Assembly (NCBI GenBank): GCA_947258815.1
Contig: CAMYJW010000010.1
Coordinates: 124,001 to 188,000 of the forward strand
Direction: 5' to 3'
Origin: an uncultured Sphingomonadaceae bacterium
Lineage (GTDB): Bacteria; Pseudomonadota; Alphaproteobacteria; Sphingomonadales; Sphingomonadaceae
DNA: 64,000 bases
Shown piece by piece: positions 41,986 through 50,807 of this stretch. Position numbers and translations under genes: made by a program. Position 1 is the stretch's first letter, and each line of letters opens with the position of its first letter. The notes under the pieces were generated by a model. It saw only the letters and a list, made by a program, of their open reading frames with translations. It searched no databases and was not told the origin of the DNA.

Positions 41986-44900
41986 ATGGCCGCTCCAGAC
42001 CTTTCCCTACTTGGCAAACGCCGCTTCGGACCGATGTTCACGGTCCAGTTCCTCGGCGCATTCAACGACAATTTGCTAAAATTTGCCATGCTGTTCCTGG
42101 CGAATTTCGGCATCTTCGCCGCTGAACCGGAAAAGGCTGAGATGTTGGCAGCGATCGCAACGGGGCTGTTCATTTTGCCCTATTTCCTGTTCTCAGCGCT
42201 GGCCGGACAACTGGCCGACATGATCGACAAGGCGCGGTTAGTGCGCTGGATCAAGGGCGCCGAAGTGCTGATTATGGCCGTCGCGCTCGCTGGGTTCTGG
42301 TGGCAATCAATCCCGCTGCTGCTCGCTAGCCTGTTCGCCATGGGCCTGCATTCCGCCCTGTTCGGCCCTGTGAAATATTCGATTCTGCCGCAGCACCTGC
42401 GAGAGAACGAGATCATGGGCGGCACCGGCCTTATCGAGGGTGGCACATTCCTGGCAATCCTGGGCGGGCAACTGCTCGCGGGCATGATCCCGCCCTGGGA
42501 AGCGGGACTCGCAGCGATCTGCCTTGCCGTCGTTGGCTTCCTGTTCAGCCTGCTGGTGCCTGCCGCGCCGCCAAGCCGCGATCACCACCACCTTGACTGG
42601 AACATCATCAAGGGCACACTGGAAATCCTGGGCACTGCACGCGGCGAGCGGGGCATCTGGCTCGCGATCCTGGGTATCAGCTGGTTCTTCGCCGCCGGCG
42701 CCGTCCTGGTTTCCGAATTCGCCCCGCTGGTGAGTGGTACGCTGGCAGCCAGGCAGGAAGTAGCGACGCTGTTCCTGATCGTTTTCTCGCTTTCCATCGC
42801 GGCTGGCTCGCTGACGGTCAACAAGCTGCTCAAGGGCGAGGTATCGGCGCGATACGTGCCGATTTCCGCACTGGTTCTGGCAGGCGGCCTGATCGATCTG
42901 TGGCTATCGACCAAGGGGTTTTCGGTGCGCACCGCCGGAGCATCGGTCGGCCAGTTCCTGGAAACGCCGGGCGCGATCCGCATCCTGATCGACCTTGGGG
43001 TAATCGCTTTCGCTGGCGGAATGTTCATCGTCCCGCTTTACGCCATCCTGCAAACCCGCAGCCCGGAAGACCAACGCTCGCAGATCATTGCCGCCAACAA
43101 CATCGTCAATGCGGGCCTGACAGTGCTCGCGGTTCTGGCGATCGGCGGACTGCTCGCAGCTGGCCTCGGCGTTCCCGACCTGATCGGCGCGTTAGGCTTC
43201 GCGACACTGCTGGTCGCACTCGCCTCCGTCTGGCTTCTGCCCGAAACGCTGTTCAAAGACGTGATCCGCTGGACCCTGAAATTCCTGTTCCGGGTCGAAG
43301 TGAAAGGGATGGAATACTTGCCCGGCCCCGGCGAACGAGCAGTGGTTGTAGTGAACCATCTGAGCTTCCTCGACGGCGTGCTGCTAGGCGCGTTCCTGCC
43401 CGGCAAGCCGACTTTCGCAATCAACACCCAGATCGCGCGCAATCTGTGGTTGCGCCCGTTTCTCAAGCTGTTCGAAACGTTCCCTGTCGATCCTACCAAC
43501 CCGATGGCGGCCAAAGCCATGGTCAAGACCGTCCGGGAAGGCCGCACGCTGGTGATCTTCCCGGAAGGTCGGATCACGGTGACCGGTGCTCTGATGAAGG
43601 TGTTCGACGGCCCCGGCATGGTCGCAGACAAGGCCGATGCGCCGATTATCCCGGTGCGGCTGGACGGGCCGCAATATACGCCGTTCTCACGGCTGAAGGG
43701 CAAAGTCAGGCTGCGCTGGTTCCCGAAAGTGACACTGACCGTGCTGCCGCCGCGTCGGTTCGCCGTCGAAGGCGAGATGAGCGCAAAACAGCGCCGCGCC
43801 ATCGCCGGGCGCCGTCTCTACGACGAGATGAGCACGTTGATCTTCGACACCACCGATATCGACAAAACGCTATATGAGGCGCTGTGCGACGCGCGCGCGC
43901 TGCATGGCGGCGATGCGCTGGTCGTGGAGGATATCGAGCGCAACCCGCTGAGCTACGACCGACTGATCACTGCCGCCGGGCTGGTCGGCCAGCGATTGGA
44001 ACCCGGCACCGAAAAGGGCGAAGCGGTAGGCGTGCTGCTGCCAAACATCGCTGGCGCGGCGGTCGGTTTCTTCGCGCTGCAGGCGATCGGCCGGGTTCCG
44101 GCCATGCTCAACTTCACCGTTGGCGTCGCCAATATGCGCTCTGCGTGTGCGACAGCGCAGATCCGCACCGTCATCACCGCGCGCGCCTTCGTCGAACAAG
44201 CGAAACTGGACGAAATCATCGCGGTAATCGAGGCAGACGGCCGTCGCGTCGTGTATCTCGAGGATCTCGGCGCATCGATCGGGACTGGTGCGAAACTTTG
44301 GGCAGCGCTCACCACGGGACGCACACTCACGCGCCACCGCAAGCTTCACGTCGAGCCAGATGACCCGGCAGTAATCCTCTTCACCAGCGGATCGGAAGGA
44401 ACACCCAAGGGCGTCGTTCTCACCCACCGCAACCTGCTCGCCAACTGCGCCCAGCTTGCCGCGCGGATCGATTTCAACTCCAGCGATGTCGTGCTCAATG
44501 CCCTGCCCGTGTTCCACAGCTTCGGACTGACGGGCGGCACTCTGCTGCCGATCCTCAACGGAATCCGCACCGTGTTTTATCCCAGCCCGCTGCATTACCG
44601 GATCGTGCCCGCGCTCGCTTACGATGCCAACGCCACGATCATGTTCGGTACCGACACGTTCCTTTCAGGTTACGCGCGCATGGCGCACAGCTATGATTTC
44701 TACTCGTTGCGCTACATCTTCGCCGGAGCCGAGAAAGTTCGAGACGAGACACGGCGGACTTATGCCGAGAAGTTCGGCCTGCGCATCTTGGAAGGCTATG
44801 GCGCGACGGAAGCCGCGCCGGTTATCGCGGTCAACACGCCGATGCATTTCCAGGCCGGAACTGTTGGCCGCGCACTTCCAGCCATCGAAGTGCGGCTGGA

Positions 44901-45435
44901 AAACGTGCCCGGCATCGACGAAGGTGGTCGGCTATACCTTCGCGGGCCAAACGTGATGGCCGGATATTTCCTGGCCGGGGAGCCGGGCGTGCTGCAGCCG
45001 CCTGAGGATGGCTGGCACGACACCGGCGATATCGTCACAATCGATGAAGGCGGCTTCATCACCATTCGCGGCCGCGCCAAGCGCTTTGCGAAGATCGGTG
45101 GTGAGATGGTGTCACTGCCAGCGGTCGAAGGCTACGCGGCGCAGGTCTGGCCCGACGCGGAGAATGCCGTCGTCACCCGGCCCGATCCGCGCAAGGGCGA
45201 ACAGCTCGTGCTGTTCACCACCGCCTCCTCAGCGGACCAGAAGGCGCTGCAGCAGTGGTGCAAAACCCACGGCGTTGCCGAACTGATGATCCCGCGCGAC
45301 GTACGTGTGTTGGATGCGCTGCCGGTGCTGGGCACTGGCAAGATCGACTACGTCGAACTGGGCAAGCAAGCGAAGAACGATGCTTCGCGTGCAAGTTCGG
45401 AGAGCGAAGAACAGGGTGAAAACGCTAACGATTGA
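41986..45435 (+). CDS. LplT-PlsC-acyl-ACP synthetase fusion (Aas-type phospholipid O-acyltransferase)
   Basis: 1149-residue three-part protein. Residues about 1-415 are a 12-helix MFS lysophospholipid flippase (LplT-like). Residues 425-625 are a PlsC acyltransferase with NHLSFLDG (His about 457) and FPEGRITVTG (about 525). Residues 640-1130 are an AMP-binding acyl-ACP synthetase with ILFTSGSEGTPKGVVLTHRN (about 797) and the late GKIDYVELGK. It should activate a fatty acid onto ACP, transfer it to a lysophospholipid and flip the substrate. TAGGAGAG lies just before the ATG, 50 bp after the previous gene. Last gene of the island operon. Confidence 0.92.
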   Translation: MAAPDLSLLGKRRFGPMFTVQFLGAFNDNLLKFAMLFLANFGIFAAEPEKAEMLAAIATGLFILPYFLFSALAGQLADMIDKARLVRWIKGAEVLIMAVALAGFWWQSIPLLLASLFAMGLHSALFGPVKYSILPQHLRENEIMGGTGLIEGGTFLAILGGQLLAGMIPPWEAGLAAICLAVVGFLFSLLVPAAPPSRDHHHLDWNIIKGTLEILGTARGERGIWLAILGISWFFAAGAVLVSEFAPLVSGTLAARQEVATLFLIVFSLSIAAGSLTVNKLLKGEVSARYVPISALVLAGGLIDLWLSTKGFSVRTAGASVGQFLETPGAIRILIDLGVIAFAGGMFIVPLYAILQTRSPEDQRSQIIAANNIVNAGLTVLAVLAIGGLLAAGLGVPDLIGALGFATLLVALASVWLLPETLFKDVIRWTLKFLFRVEVKGMEYLPGPGERAVVVVNHLSFLDGVLLGAFLPGKPTFAINTQIARNLWLRPFLKLFETFPVDPTNPMAAKAMVKTVREGRTLVIFPEGRITVTGALMKVFDGPGMVADKADAPIIPVRLDGPQYTPFSRLKGKVRLRWFPKVTLTVLPPRRFAVEGEMSAKQRRAIAGRRLYDEMSTLIFDTTDIDKTLYEALCDARALHGGDALVVEDIERNPLSYDRLITAAGLVGQRLEPGTEKGEAVGVLLPNIAGAAVGFFALQAIGRVPAMLNFTVGVANMRSACATAQIRTVITARAFVEQAKLDEIIAVIEADGRRVVYLEDLGASIGTGAKLWAALTTGRTLTRHRKLHVEPDDPAVILFTSGSEGTPKGVVLTHRNLLANCAQLAARIDFNSSDVVLNALPVFHSFGLTGGTLLPILNGIRTVFYPSPLHYRIVPALAYDANATIMFGTDTFLSGYARMAHSYDFYSLRYIFAGAEKVRDETRRTYAEKFGLRILEGYGATEAAPVIAVNTPMHFQAGTVGRALPAIEVRLENVPGIDEGGRLYLRGPNVMAGYFLAGEPGVLQPPEDGWHDTGDIVTIDEGGFITIRGRAKRFAKIGGEMVSLPAVEGYAAQVWPDAENAVVTRPDPRKGEQLVLFTTASSADQKALQQWCKTHGVAELMIPRDVRVLDALPVLGTGKIDYVELGKQAKNDASRASSESEEQGENAND

Positions 45436-45536
45436 CGAGCCGGGATCGCTGAACCGAGTCACGAGTAAGCCACCATCCTCAGAAAATTGTCACATAAGTG
45501 CCTGGCCGAGCACACAAATTCCAATTCCATCTGAGA

Positions 45537-45564
45537 CGGTTCGATTCCGGCTCGGGCCTCCAGG
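45537..45564 (+). repeat. attR: 28-bp duplicate of the tRNA-Cys 3' end
   Basis: Identical over 28 bases to 38119-38146 and orphaned from any tRNA 5' half. It lies 101 bp after the last island gene and before the OmpA-like gene. It marks the right end of the island. Confidence 0.88.
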
Positions 45565-45665
45565 CGCATTCGGACGGAAGCGCAGCACTTCCAAGTCCGC
45601 CGAAGCGGGTGGCGCGATTGCGCAGCGCGCTTCAGGATGCCAAGGCACCGGTTGAACACGCGGAG

Positions 45666-45686
45666 GGGCGGTCGGTGGGACCGCCC
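45666..45686. terminator. Hairpin downstream of the OmpA-like gene
   Basis: GGGCGGTC-GGTGG-GACCGCCC is a perfect eight-pair stem 13 bases after the OmpA-like stop (minus strand). There is no T run, so termination would be weak or Rho-assisted. Confidence 0.4.
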
Positions 45687-45698
45687 GCGCCGGGCTTC

Positions 45699-46568
45699 TT
45701 ACAAACCGTCAAGACCTTTGCTGACCAGGATATTCACGGAAACGCGGCGGTTTTGTGCCCTGCCTTGCGCGCTGTAATTATCGGCCTGGGGGTCTGCTTC
45801 GGACATGCCGGTGGGCGTAAGCATGCGATAAGGTTTCCAGCCGCATGCCTGCTGGAGATAATTGACGACACGACCGGCGCGTTTTTCGCTGAGACGCTGG
45901 TTGAATTCCTGACTTCCGGTCGAATCAGTATATCCAACAACAAGCATCAGCGCGTTCTCCATCGCCTCTGCGTCAGACGCGGTGGCGCAAAGATCGGCTT
46001 TCGCCCGCGCCGACAGCGCGGACCTGCCGGTGCCGAAATACACATTCGTCGTGCTCTTGATATTGTACTTGTCAATATCGCCCATGCGCCCGCGCAACGC
46101 TTCCGTTGCGGCGGTCTGTTCGGCAAAGCCCTGCGCGGTTCCGTTGCGTATCATCGCCGCGGTCTTGAGGTCTTTGCTTTTCAGATTGATCCGGCTGGCG
46201 ACCAGGCCGTTACCCCATTGCACGGTCCTGACGTTCACGGGCAGTCCGTTAAGCAGCGAATCCGCACCCAGCGCGCTGCGGCTGACGCCCAGAAAGCCCT
46301 TGCTTGCCCTGATCTCGGTTCCATCGCTGATGTGAACGATTGTGCTGGTGCCGTCGGCGCTTGCGACTTTTATCTTTTCCTGACTGCGCGCCAGGATAAA
46401 GCCTTCGACTTCCGGCCCTTCGGACATCCCGGAAAGATCGGCCGGAGGCGCACCATATACAGTCGTCTGCACCGCGTCTTGCGGCTGGGCCAGCGCACTG
46501 CCCGAAACCGGCAAGGCAAGCATGGCGAACAGGACGGGAAGACCTGCCCTTGTGGAAACGACACTCAT
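45699..46568 (-). CDS. OmpA-family outer-membrane/periplasmic protein
   Basis: 289 residues with a signal peptide ending at GSALAQP. The middle (about 55-150) is a beta-rich domain of the DUF5666-like type (KIKVASADGTSTIVHISDGTEI). The C-terminal OmpA peptidoglycan-binding domain contains VVGYTDSTGSQEFNQRLSEKRAGRVVNYL and ends in GRAQNRRVSVNIL. It should anchor to peptidoglycan. The ATG at 46568 follows AAGGAG by seven bases. It sits just outside the island's right end, next to ancestral tRNA-Cys sequence. Confidence 0.88.
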   Translation of the reverse strand: MSVVSTRAGLPVLFAMLALPVSGSALAQPQDAVQTTVYGAPPADLSGMSEGPEVEGFILARSQEKIKVASADGTSTIVHISDGTEIRASKGFLGVSRSALGADSLLNGLPVNVRTVQWGNGLVASRINLKSKDLKTAAMIRNGTAQGFAEQTAATEALRGRMGDIDKYNIKSTTNVYFGTGRSALSARAKADLCATASDAEAMENALMLVVGYTDSTGSQEFNQRLSEKRAGRVVNYLQQACGWKPYRMLTPTGMSEADPQADNYSAQGRAQNRRVSVNILVSKGLDGL

Positions 46569-46902
46569 CACGTTACTCCTTCAAACTACATCAGCCGAAC
46601 CTGCATGTTCAGGCCAGCTTTTCCGGCGCATGAACGGCCCCGGCAACACCGTTGGCTGGCCGACAAAACCCGTTAACCTTGATCCATGCATGCGATTCGC
46701 ACGCCTTTCAATGCTCTGATCGACCACAAACCCGGTCGCCATGTGAGAATGCCGACAACAAACGCAAGAGAACTGCGACGTGCCGCACCACATCACCGAC
46801 GATACGTCAACTAACCGGCTTGCCACCAAAACGAAGCGCCTCAAGCCGTCACGGTAAAAACGATTGCCACCGGCAGACCGTCGCGCAGGTGTGTTCCGTT
46901 GG
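46569..46902. other. 334-bp gene-free spacer
   Basis: Lies between the OmpA-like gene start and the monooxygenase end, both on the minus strand. It should hold the OmpA-like promoter. I see no tRNA, clear hairpin or conserved motif in it beyond the AAGGAG ribosome site at its edge. Confidence 0.6.
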
Positions 46903-48702
46903 CTACGTTGACAGAACCAGCCCTTCAAGATCGCCCTGCTCGCGCCATGTCTCCCAATTATCGAAGAATTCGGTAGCGGGGAAATAGACGCCCGATCCGG
47001 TCGTGTTGCGCTGGTCTTCCGGCTTGCCTTCGGCATTGAAATAGCCCGGCGTGCACGCCTCCTGAAACGGACGCCGGATTTCATTCATCTGCGCCATAAC
47101 CTTCTGCCATCCGGCTTCAGCGGCCTGCGTTGTCTCCACAGTCCTGAAACCGTTCTTCAGACAATGGCGGATGACATAAGCAAGATGGTCGGCCTGCTGC
47201 CCAAGAGCATAAGGGATGCTTGTGCCCAGTCCGGTCTGGGTAATGCCCATGAAAAAAATGTTCGGAAACCCATGACTGAACAGCCCGTGATAGGTCTTGA
47301 GACCCAGAGCCCACTTGTCTGACAGTTTCAGACCATTGCGCCCGATAACGTCGTATCCGGCCTGGTGCACCCATGCCGTGCCAAGTTCAAAGCCGGTGCA
47401 ATAGATAATGCAATCAAGCGCATGTTCGACGCCATCGACCATCACGCCATTCTCGGTAATGCAATCTATCCCGCCGGACACATCCACGAGATCGGCATTG
47501 TCGCGATCAAAGGCCGGCAGATAGTCATCGCTGAACCCCATGCGTTTGCACATCGTGCGATACCAGGCCTTGAGCAGTTCGGCTTTTGCCGGATCGCGGA
47601 CCGATCGATCCACGCGCGCGCGCAACATTTCATTATGTTCAAGATCCGCAATCTCCTGAGCCCTTGCCAGATTTTCAGGGGTGCGCTCTGCTTCGGGAAG
47701 GGCTTCTTTCGCGGCGATCAGGCTGCGGAAAAACCGTGTCCACCCGTCATCAATCGGACAGTCAACGTTGATACCATCCTTGATCTGGGTGAAGCTTTTC
47801 TGCCGATGCCGGTGCCAGCCGGGCGACTGCGATCTGAACCAGGCCTCGTCCGTGGGGCCGTTTTCGCGCGCGGCGACCGCCGTCGGCGTGCGCTGGAAGA
47901 CGGTAAGCGATCGGGCGACCCTGGCTATTTCCGGCACCACCTGAACGCCGGTTGCGCCCGTGCCGATTATGCCGACACGCTTGTCGCCCAGCTTGTCCAG
48001 ATTTCCCGCACAATCGCCTCCGGTATAATCGTAATCCCAGCGTGCACTATGGAAGGACCTGCCCCTGAACCGATCTATCCCTTCAATTCCAGGTAGTTGC
48101 GGGCGATTGAAAGCGCCGCTCTGAGTTGTGACGAATCGGGCTTTCAGCGTGTCCCCGCGCGAAGTGGTGACGATCCAGCGCGCGCGCGTTTCATCCCAGC
48201 ACATCGCCGTGATTTTCGTCTGGAACAAGGCGCGATCGTACAAGCCGAAATCGCGGCCCAGCTTGCGACAGTATTCCAGTATCTCGCTGCCGCGGGCGTA
48301 TCGTTCCGTGGGAATGTAGCCGGTGTCTTCCAGAAACGGGAGATAGACATAGGAGTCCACGTCACAACGCAGCCCCGGGTAACGGTTCCAATACCAGGCA
48401 CCGCCAAAGTCGCCTGCGATATCGATGATACGAATGTCGGTAACGCCGTGCTTCGTGAGAGTGATCGCCGCCTGCAAACCGCCCAGCCCGGCCCCGATCA
48501 CAAGCACGTCTGTTTCCTCATCGAGCGCTGGCCGCTCTACCGGCTCACCCGCGTGAGGGTCGGCGTCGAACTGCGCAAAGCGTCCCTCGGCGAAGACATA
48601 CTGGTCCGTTCCACTCGCGCGTAGCCGCTTGTCTCGCTCTTGCTCATATCGCGCTCTTAGCGCTTCGGGATCGACTGCAATGCGCGAATTTTTGTCCGTC
48701 AT
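46903..48702 (-). CDS. Flavin-containing Baeyer-Villiger-type monooxygenase
   Basis: 599-residue FAD/NADPH enzyme. The FAD fold is VLVIGAGLGGLQAA, the Baeyer-Villiger fingerprint is FRGRSFHSARWDYD and the NADPH fold is VGIIGTGATGVQVVPEIA. A roughly 65-residue N-terminal extension precedes the FAD fold, as in cyclohexanone/phenylacetone or hydroxyacetophenone monooxygenases. It inserts oxygen next to a ketone carbonyl; the natural substrate is unknown. A perfect palindrome lies about 130 bp upstream of the start. The PhoD gene is 267 bp away in the same orientation but probably a separate unit. Confidence 0.92.
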   Translation of the reverse strand: MTDKNSRIAVDPEALRARYEQERDKRLRASGTDQYVFAEGRFAQFDADPHAGEPVERPALDEETDVLVIGAGLGGLQAAITLTKHGVTDIRIIDIAGDFGGAWYWNRYPGLRCDVDSYVYLPFLEDTGYIPTERYARGSEILEYCRKLGRDFGLYDRALFQTKITAMCWDETRARWIVTTSRGDTLKARFVTTQSGAFNRPQLPGIEGIDRFRGRSFHSARWDYDYTGGDCAGNLDKLGDKRVGIIGTGATGVQVVPEIARVARSLTVFQRTPTAVAARENGPTDEAWFRSQSPGWHRHRQKSFTQIKDGINVDCPIDDGWTRFFRSLIAAKEALPEAERTPENLARAQEIADLEHNEMLRARVDRSVRDPAKAELLKAWYRTMCKRMGFSDDYLPAFDRDNADLVDVSGGIDCITENGVMVDGVEHALDCIIYCTGFELGTAWVHQAGYDVIGRNGLKLSDKWALGLKTYHGLFSHGFPNIFFMGITQTGLGTSIPYALGQQADHLAYVIRHCLKNGFRTVETTQAAEAGWQKVMAQMNEIRRPFQEACTPGYFNAEGKPEDQRNTTGSGVYFPATEFFDNWETWREQGDLEGLVLST

Positions 48703-48829
48703 TGAGTTCGTCCGTCATTAAGAGTGAGAAACCTGTTATATACGCCGCGCATATATCGCGCCTGACGCGAATGGCAAAGCACCGCGCCGGGTGACGATCA
48801 TCTCAGCGTTCAGGGAAAAGCCGTGACGA

Positions 48830-48847
48830 CATAATGACGACATTATG
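48830..48847. promoter_or_regulatory. Palindrome upstream of the Baeyer-Villiger monooxygenase
   Basis: CATAATG-ACGA-CATTATG is a perfect seven-base inverted repeat with a four-base spacer, 128-145 bp upstream of the monooxygenase ATG in a 267-bp spacer. Typical size for a TetR, MarR or LysR-type operator. No regulator gene is adjacent. Confidence 0.45.
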
Positions 48848-48969
48848 GAGCAGCCGGAGCGTTCCCGCCCGCAACAGCCGCAATGCCCTTCCGGGGCCGC
48901 CCGGTATGAACCGCCGCCCGGCACTGTTCCGCCGGTCATCCCCCTTCGAACAAACCTAAGCTACGCCGG

Positions 48970-50667
48970 TTACAGAAAGTCCACAGAGCCTGACACCGGG
49001 CCAAATTTCAGGCGCTTAACGGAGGCCGTGCGATAGTGCGGCGATGCCAGCGTATCAATGCCGATGCAGGTTGCTTCGCCCCTTTCACGCGTCAGTTCCA
49101 CGCGCACGTATCCCTGATGCATATTGTCGGTCCAGACGATTTCGTCGATGTGCTCGGCAAAGGCCCGGTCAAGCTGGCGCGCGATATCCGGGCCAAATCC
49201 GCTTTCGATGAAATCGCCGGGAGATGAAATCCCTGCGGTGCCGATTTCGATACCCGCCGGTCTGCCGTCATCGTCAGAAAGGCGGTTGGCCCAGAAACTG
49301 TGGCTATCGCCAGTCAGGAACACCAGATCGCCGGCTCCGGCCTTGCGGCTGAGCGAATAGAACTGCTCTCGCGCCCATGGATAGCCATCCCACGTGTCGG
49401 GATAGAACGGCAGGTTCCATTTACCTTTCCACGCCAGCACCTTTGCGGGAAACGGCGCGTCCGTGTTGGCTGCAGGATCGGGCAGGATGCCAAGGCCAAC
49501 CACATCGGGCACGTTGGTGCGCGCGATCGGCATCGGGTTGCCGATCAGCCGCCATGGTTGCCCGGCTTTCACCGAACGGGTCAGCGCGGCGGACAGATCC
49601 TTTTCCTGCTCTCGCGAAAGCATGCGCCGCCCCGGCTTGCCCATTTCCTCTTGCCGAAGCCGGTCTGCGTCTTCCTGTGAATGAATGCGTTTTGACCAGT
49701 CCAGATAGTCTATCTGCCTGGCGCGCGCAGTGTGACGCGTTTCGATGGTGCAAAGCGTTGCAAGATCGCCGAAGCTGTAGCTTCGCCAGAACTGTTTGCG
49801 CTTCCGCCCTTTGATCGCCAGCCATTCCGGCTCGCGCACGGGCATCCATTCGAAATAGGCGCGGATCGAGGCTGCGCGGCGCGCGTTCCAATCGCCTTCC
49901 TTCTCCGGCTGGTGGTTTTGCGCGCCTCCGGTCCATGGATTGTTGGTGCTTTCGTGATCGTCCCAGCAGGCCAGCAAAGGATGCGCTGCGTGCATCGCCT
50001 GCAGGCCCGGATCGGTTTTGTATTGCGCGTGCCGCTCGCGATAGTCGGCCAGCGAGACGATTTCATGCGCCGGGCGGTGTTCGCGACCAAGTTTGCGGCC
50101 TGTTTCCGCGCCCCAGCCATCGGCGCCATATTCATAGATATAATCGCCCGTGTGCAGCACGAATTCGATATCGGCATCGCGCGCAATCGCATCATAGGCG
50201 TTGAACAGGCCAAACGGATAATTGGAACACGAAGCCAGCGCGATGCCCAGCCGGTCAAGCCGCCCACCCGGCAACGTGCGGGTGCGCCCCGTGGGCGATG
50301 TGAGGCCGTTCGCGCGGAAGCGGAAATAATAGATCGCGCCGGGCTTCAGATCGGTCGCCAGCAGTTTGACGGTGTGGTCCGTCTTTGCGTCGGCCGCCGC
50401 GGTTCCGCTCTTCAGGATTCGCGCGAAGTCGGGCGTATCGGACATTTCCCATTCCACCAGGGTTTCGCCCGTGCCGGTGATCCGGGTCCACAGAACAACG
50501 CTGGTCTGATCCGGGTCGCCGCTGGCAACGCCGTGACGGAAGGTGGGGTTGTCCGCAACCGGATGACCAAACAGCGGGGCCGCACTGGCCAGCAACACGG
50601 TTGCGCCGCCGATCCCGGCCAGCAAGGCGCGCCGGGATACCGTGGCGGATAGCGGGCAAGCAGGCAT
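48970..50667 (-). CDS. phoD: PhoD-family alkaline phosphatase/phosphodiesterase, Tat-exported
   Basis: 565 residues with a twin-arginine leader (SRRALLAGIGGATVLLAS). The N-terminal Ig-like PhoD domain (FRHGVASGDPDQTSVVLWTRI) is followed by the metallophosphatase core with metal ligands in LASCSN, LHTGDYIYEYG, CWDDHESTNN and LTGDSHSFWANRL. It should release phosphate from phosphodiesters and monoesters in the periplasm or outside. The ATG at 50667 follows AAAGGAA. It is downstream of the TonB receptor on the same strand, 140 bp away, and part of a phosphate-acquisition group. Confidence 0.93.
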   Translation of the reverse strand: MPACPLSATVSRRALLAGIGGATVLLASAAPLFGHPVADNPTFRHGVASGDPDQTSVVLWTRITGTGETLVEWEMSDTPDFARILKSGTAAADAKTDHTVKLLATDLKPGAIYYFRFRANGLTSPTGRTRTLPGGRLDRLGIALASCSNYPFGLFNAYDAIARDADIEFVLHTGDYIYEYGADGWGAETGRKLGREHRPAHEIVSLADYRERHAQYKTDPGLQAMHAAHPLLACWDDHESTNNPWTGGAQNHQPEKEGDWNARRAASIRAYFEWMPVREPEWLAIKGRKRKQFWRSYSFGDLATLCTIETRHTARARQIDYLDWSKRIHSQEDADRLRQEEMGKPGRRMLSREQEKDLSAALTRSVKAGQPWRLIGNPMPIARTNVPDVVGLGILPDPAANTDAPFPAKVLAWKGKWNLPFYPDTWDGYPWAREQFYSLSRKAGAGDLVFLTGDSHSFWANRLSDDDGRPAGIEIGTAGISSPGDFIESGFGPDIARQLDRAFAEHIDEIVWTDNMHQGYVRVELTRERGEATCIGIDTLASPHYRTASVKRLKFGPVSGSVDFL

Positions 50668-50807
50668 CGCGAAATTCCTTTCGTGGCAAGGACCAAAAGC
50701 AGCCGCAGACCACATCACGGGAATGGCGGCCCAATATTGCAGTTGAAAGAACAGGGGCGGCCCGCCTTGCCAGCGTGACCGCCCCCGAAGGCATGGTCAG
50801 AAACCGA

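Larger units (their letters stand above)
38119..45564. mobile_element. 7.4-kb genomic island in tRNA-Cys carrying a lipid-metabolism operon
   Basis: Bounded by a perfect 28-bp direct repeat of the tRNA-Cys 3' end. Contents: an AT-rich left spacer, a TetR regulator, and a divergent operon of a KAS III-like synthase, a heme-oxygenase-fold protein, an unrecognised protein and an LplT-PlsC-AMP ligase fusion. No integrase, excisionase, plasmid or conjugation gene is visible. It is therefore either an island that lost its integrase or a cis-mobilised element that uses one encoded elsewhere. Core-type genes flank it on both sides. Confidence 0.82.

Noticed and set aside
45498..46676. Plus-strand open frame running out of attR across the OmpA-like gene
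   Set aside because: Tempting as an island-edge gene, but it is antisense to a well-supported OmpA gene with its own ribosome site and has no integrase or other motif.
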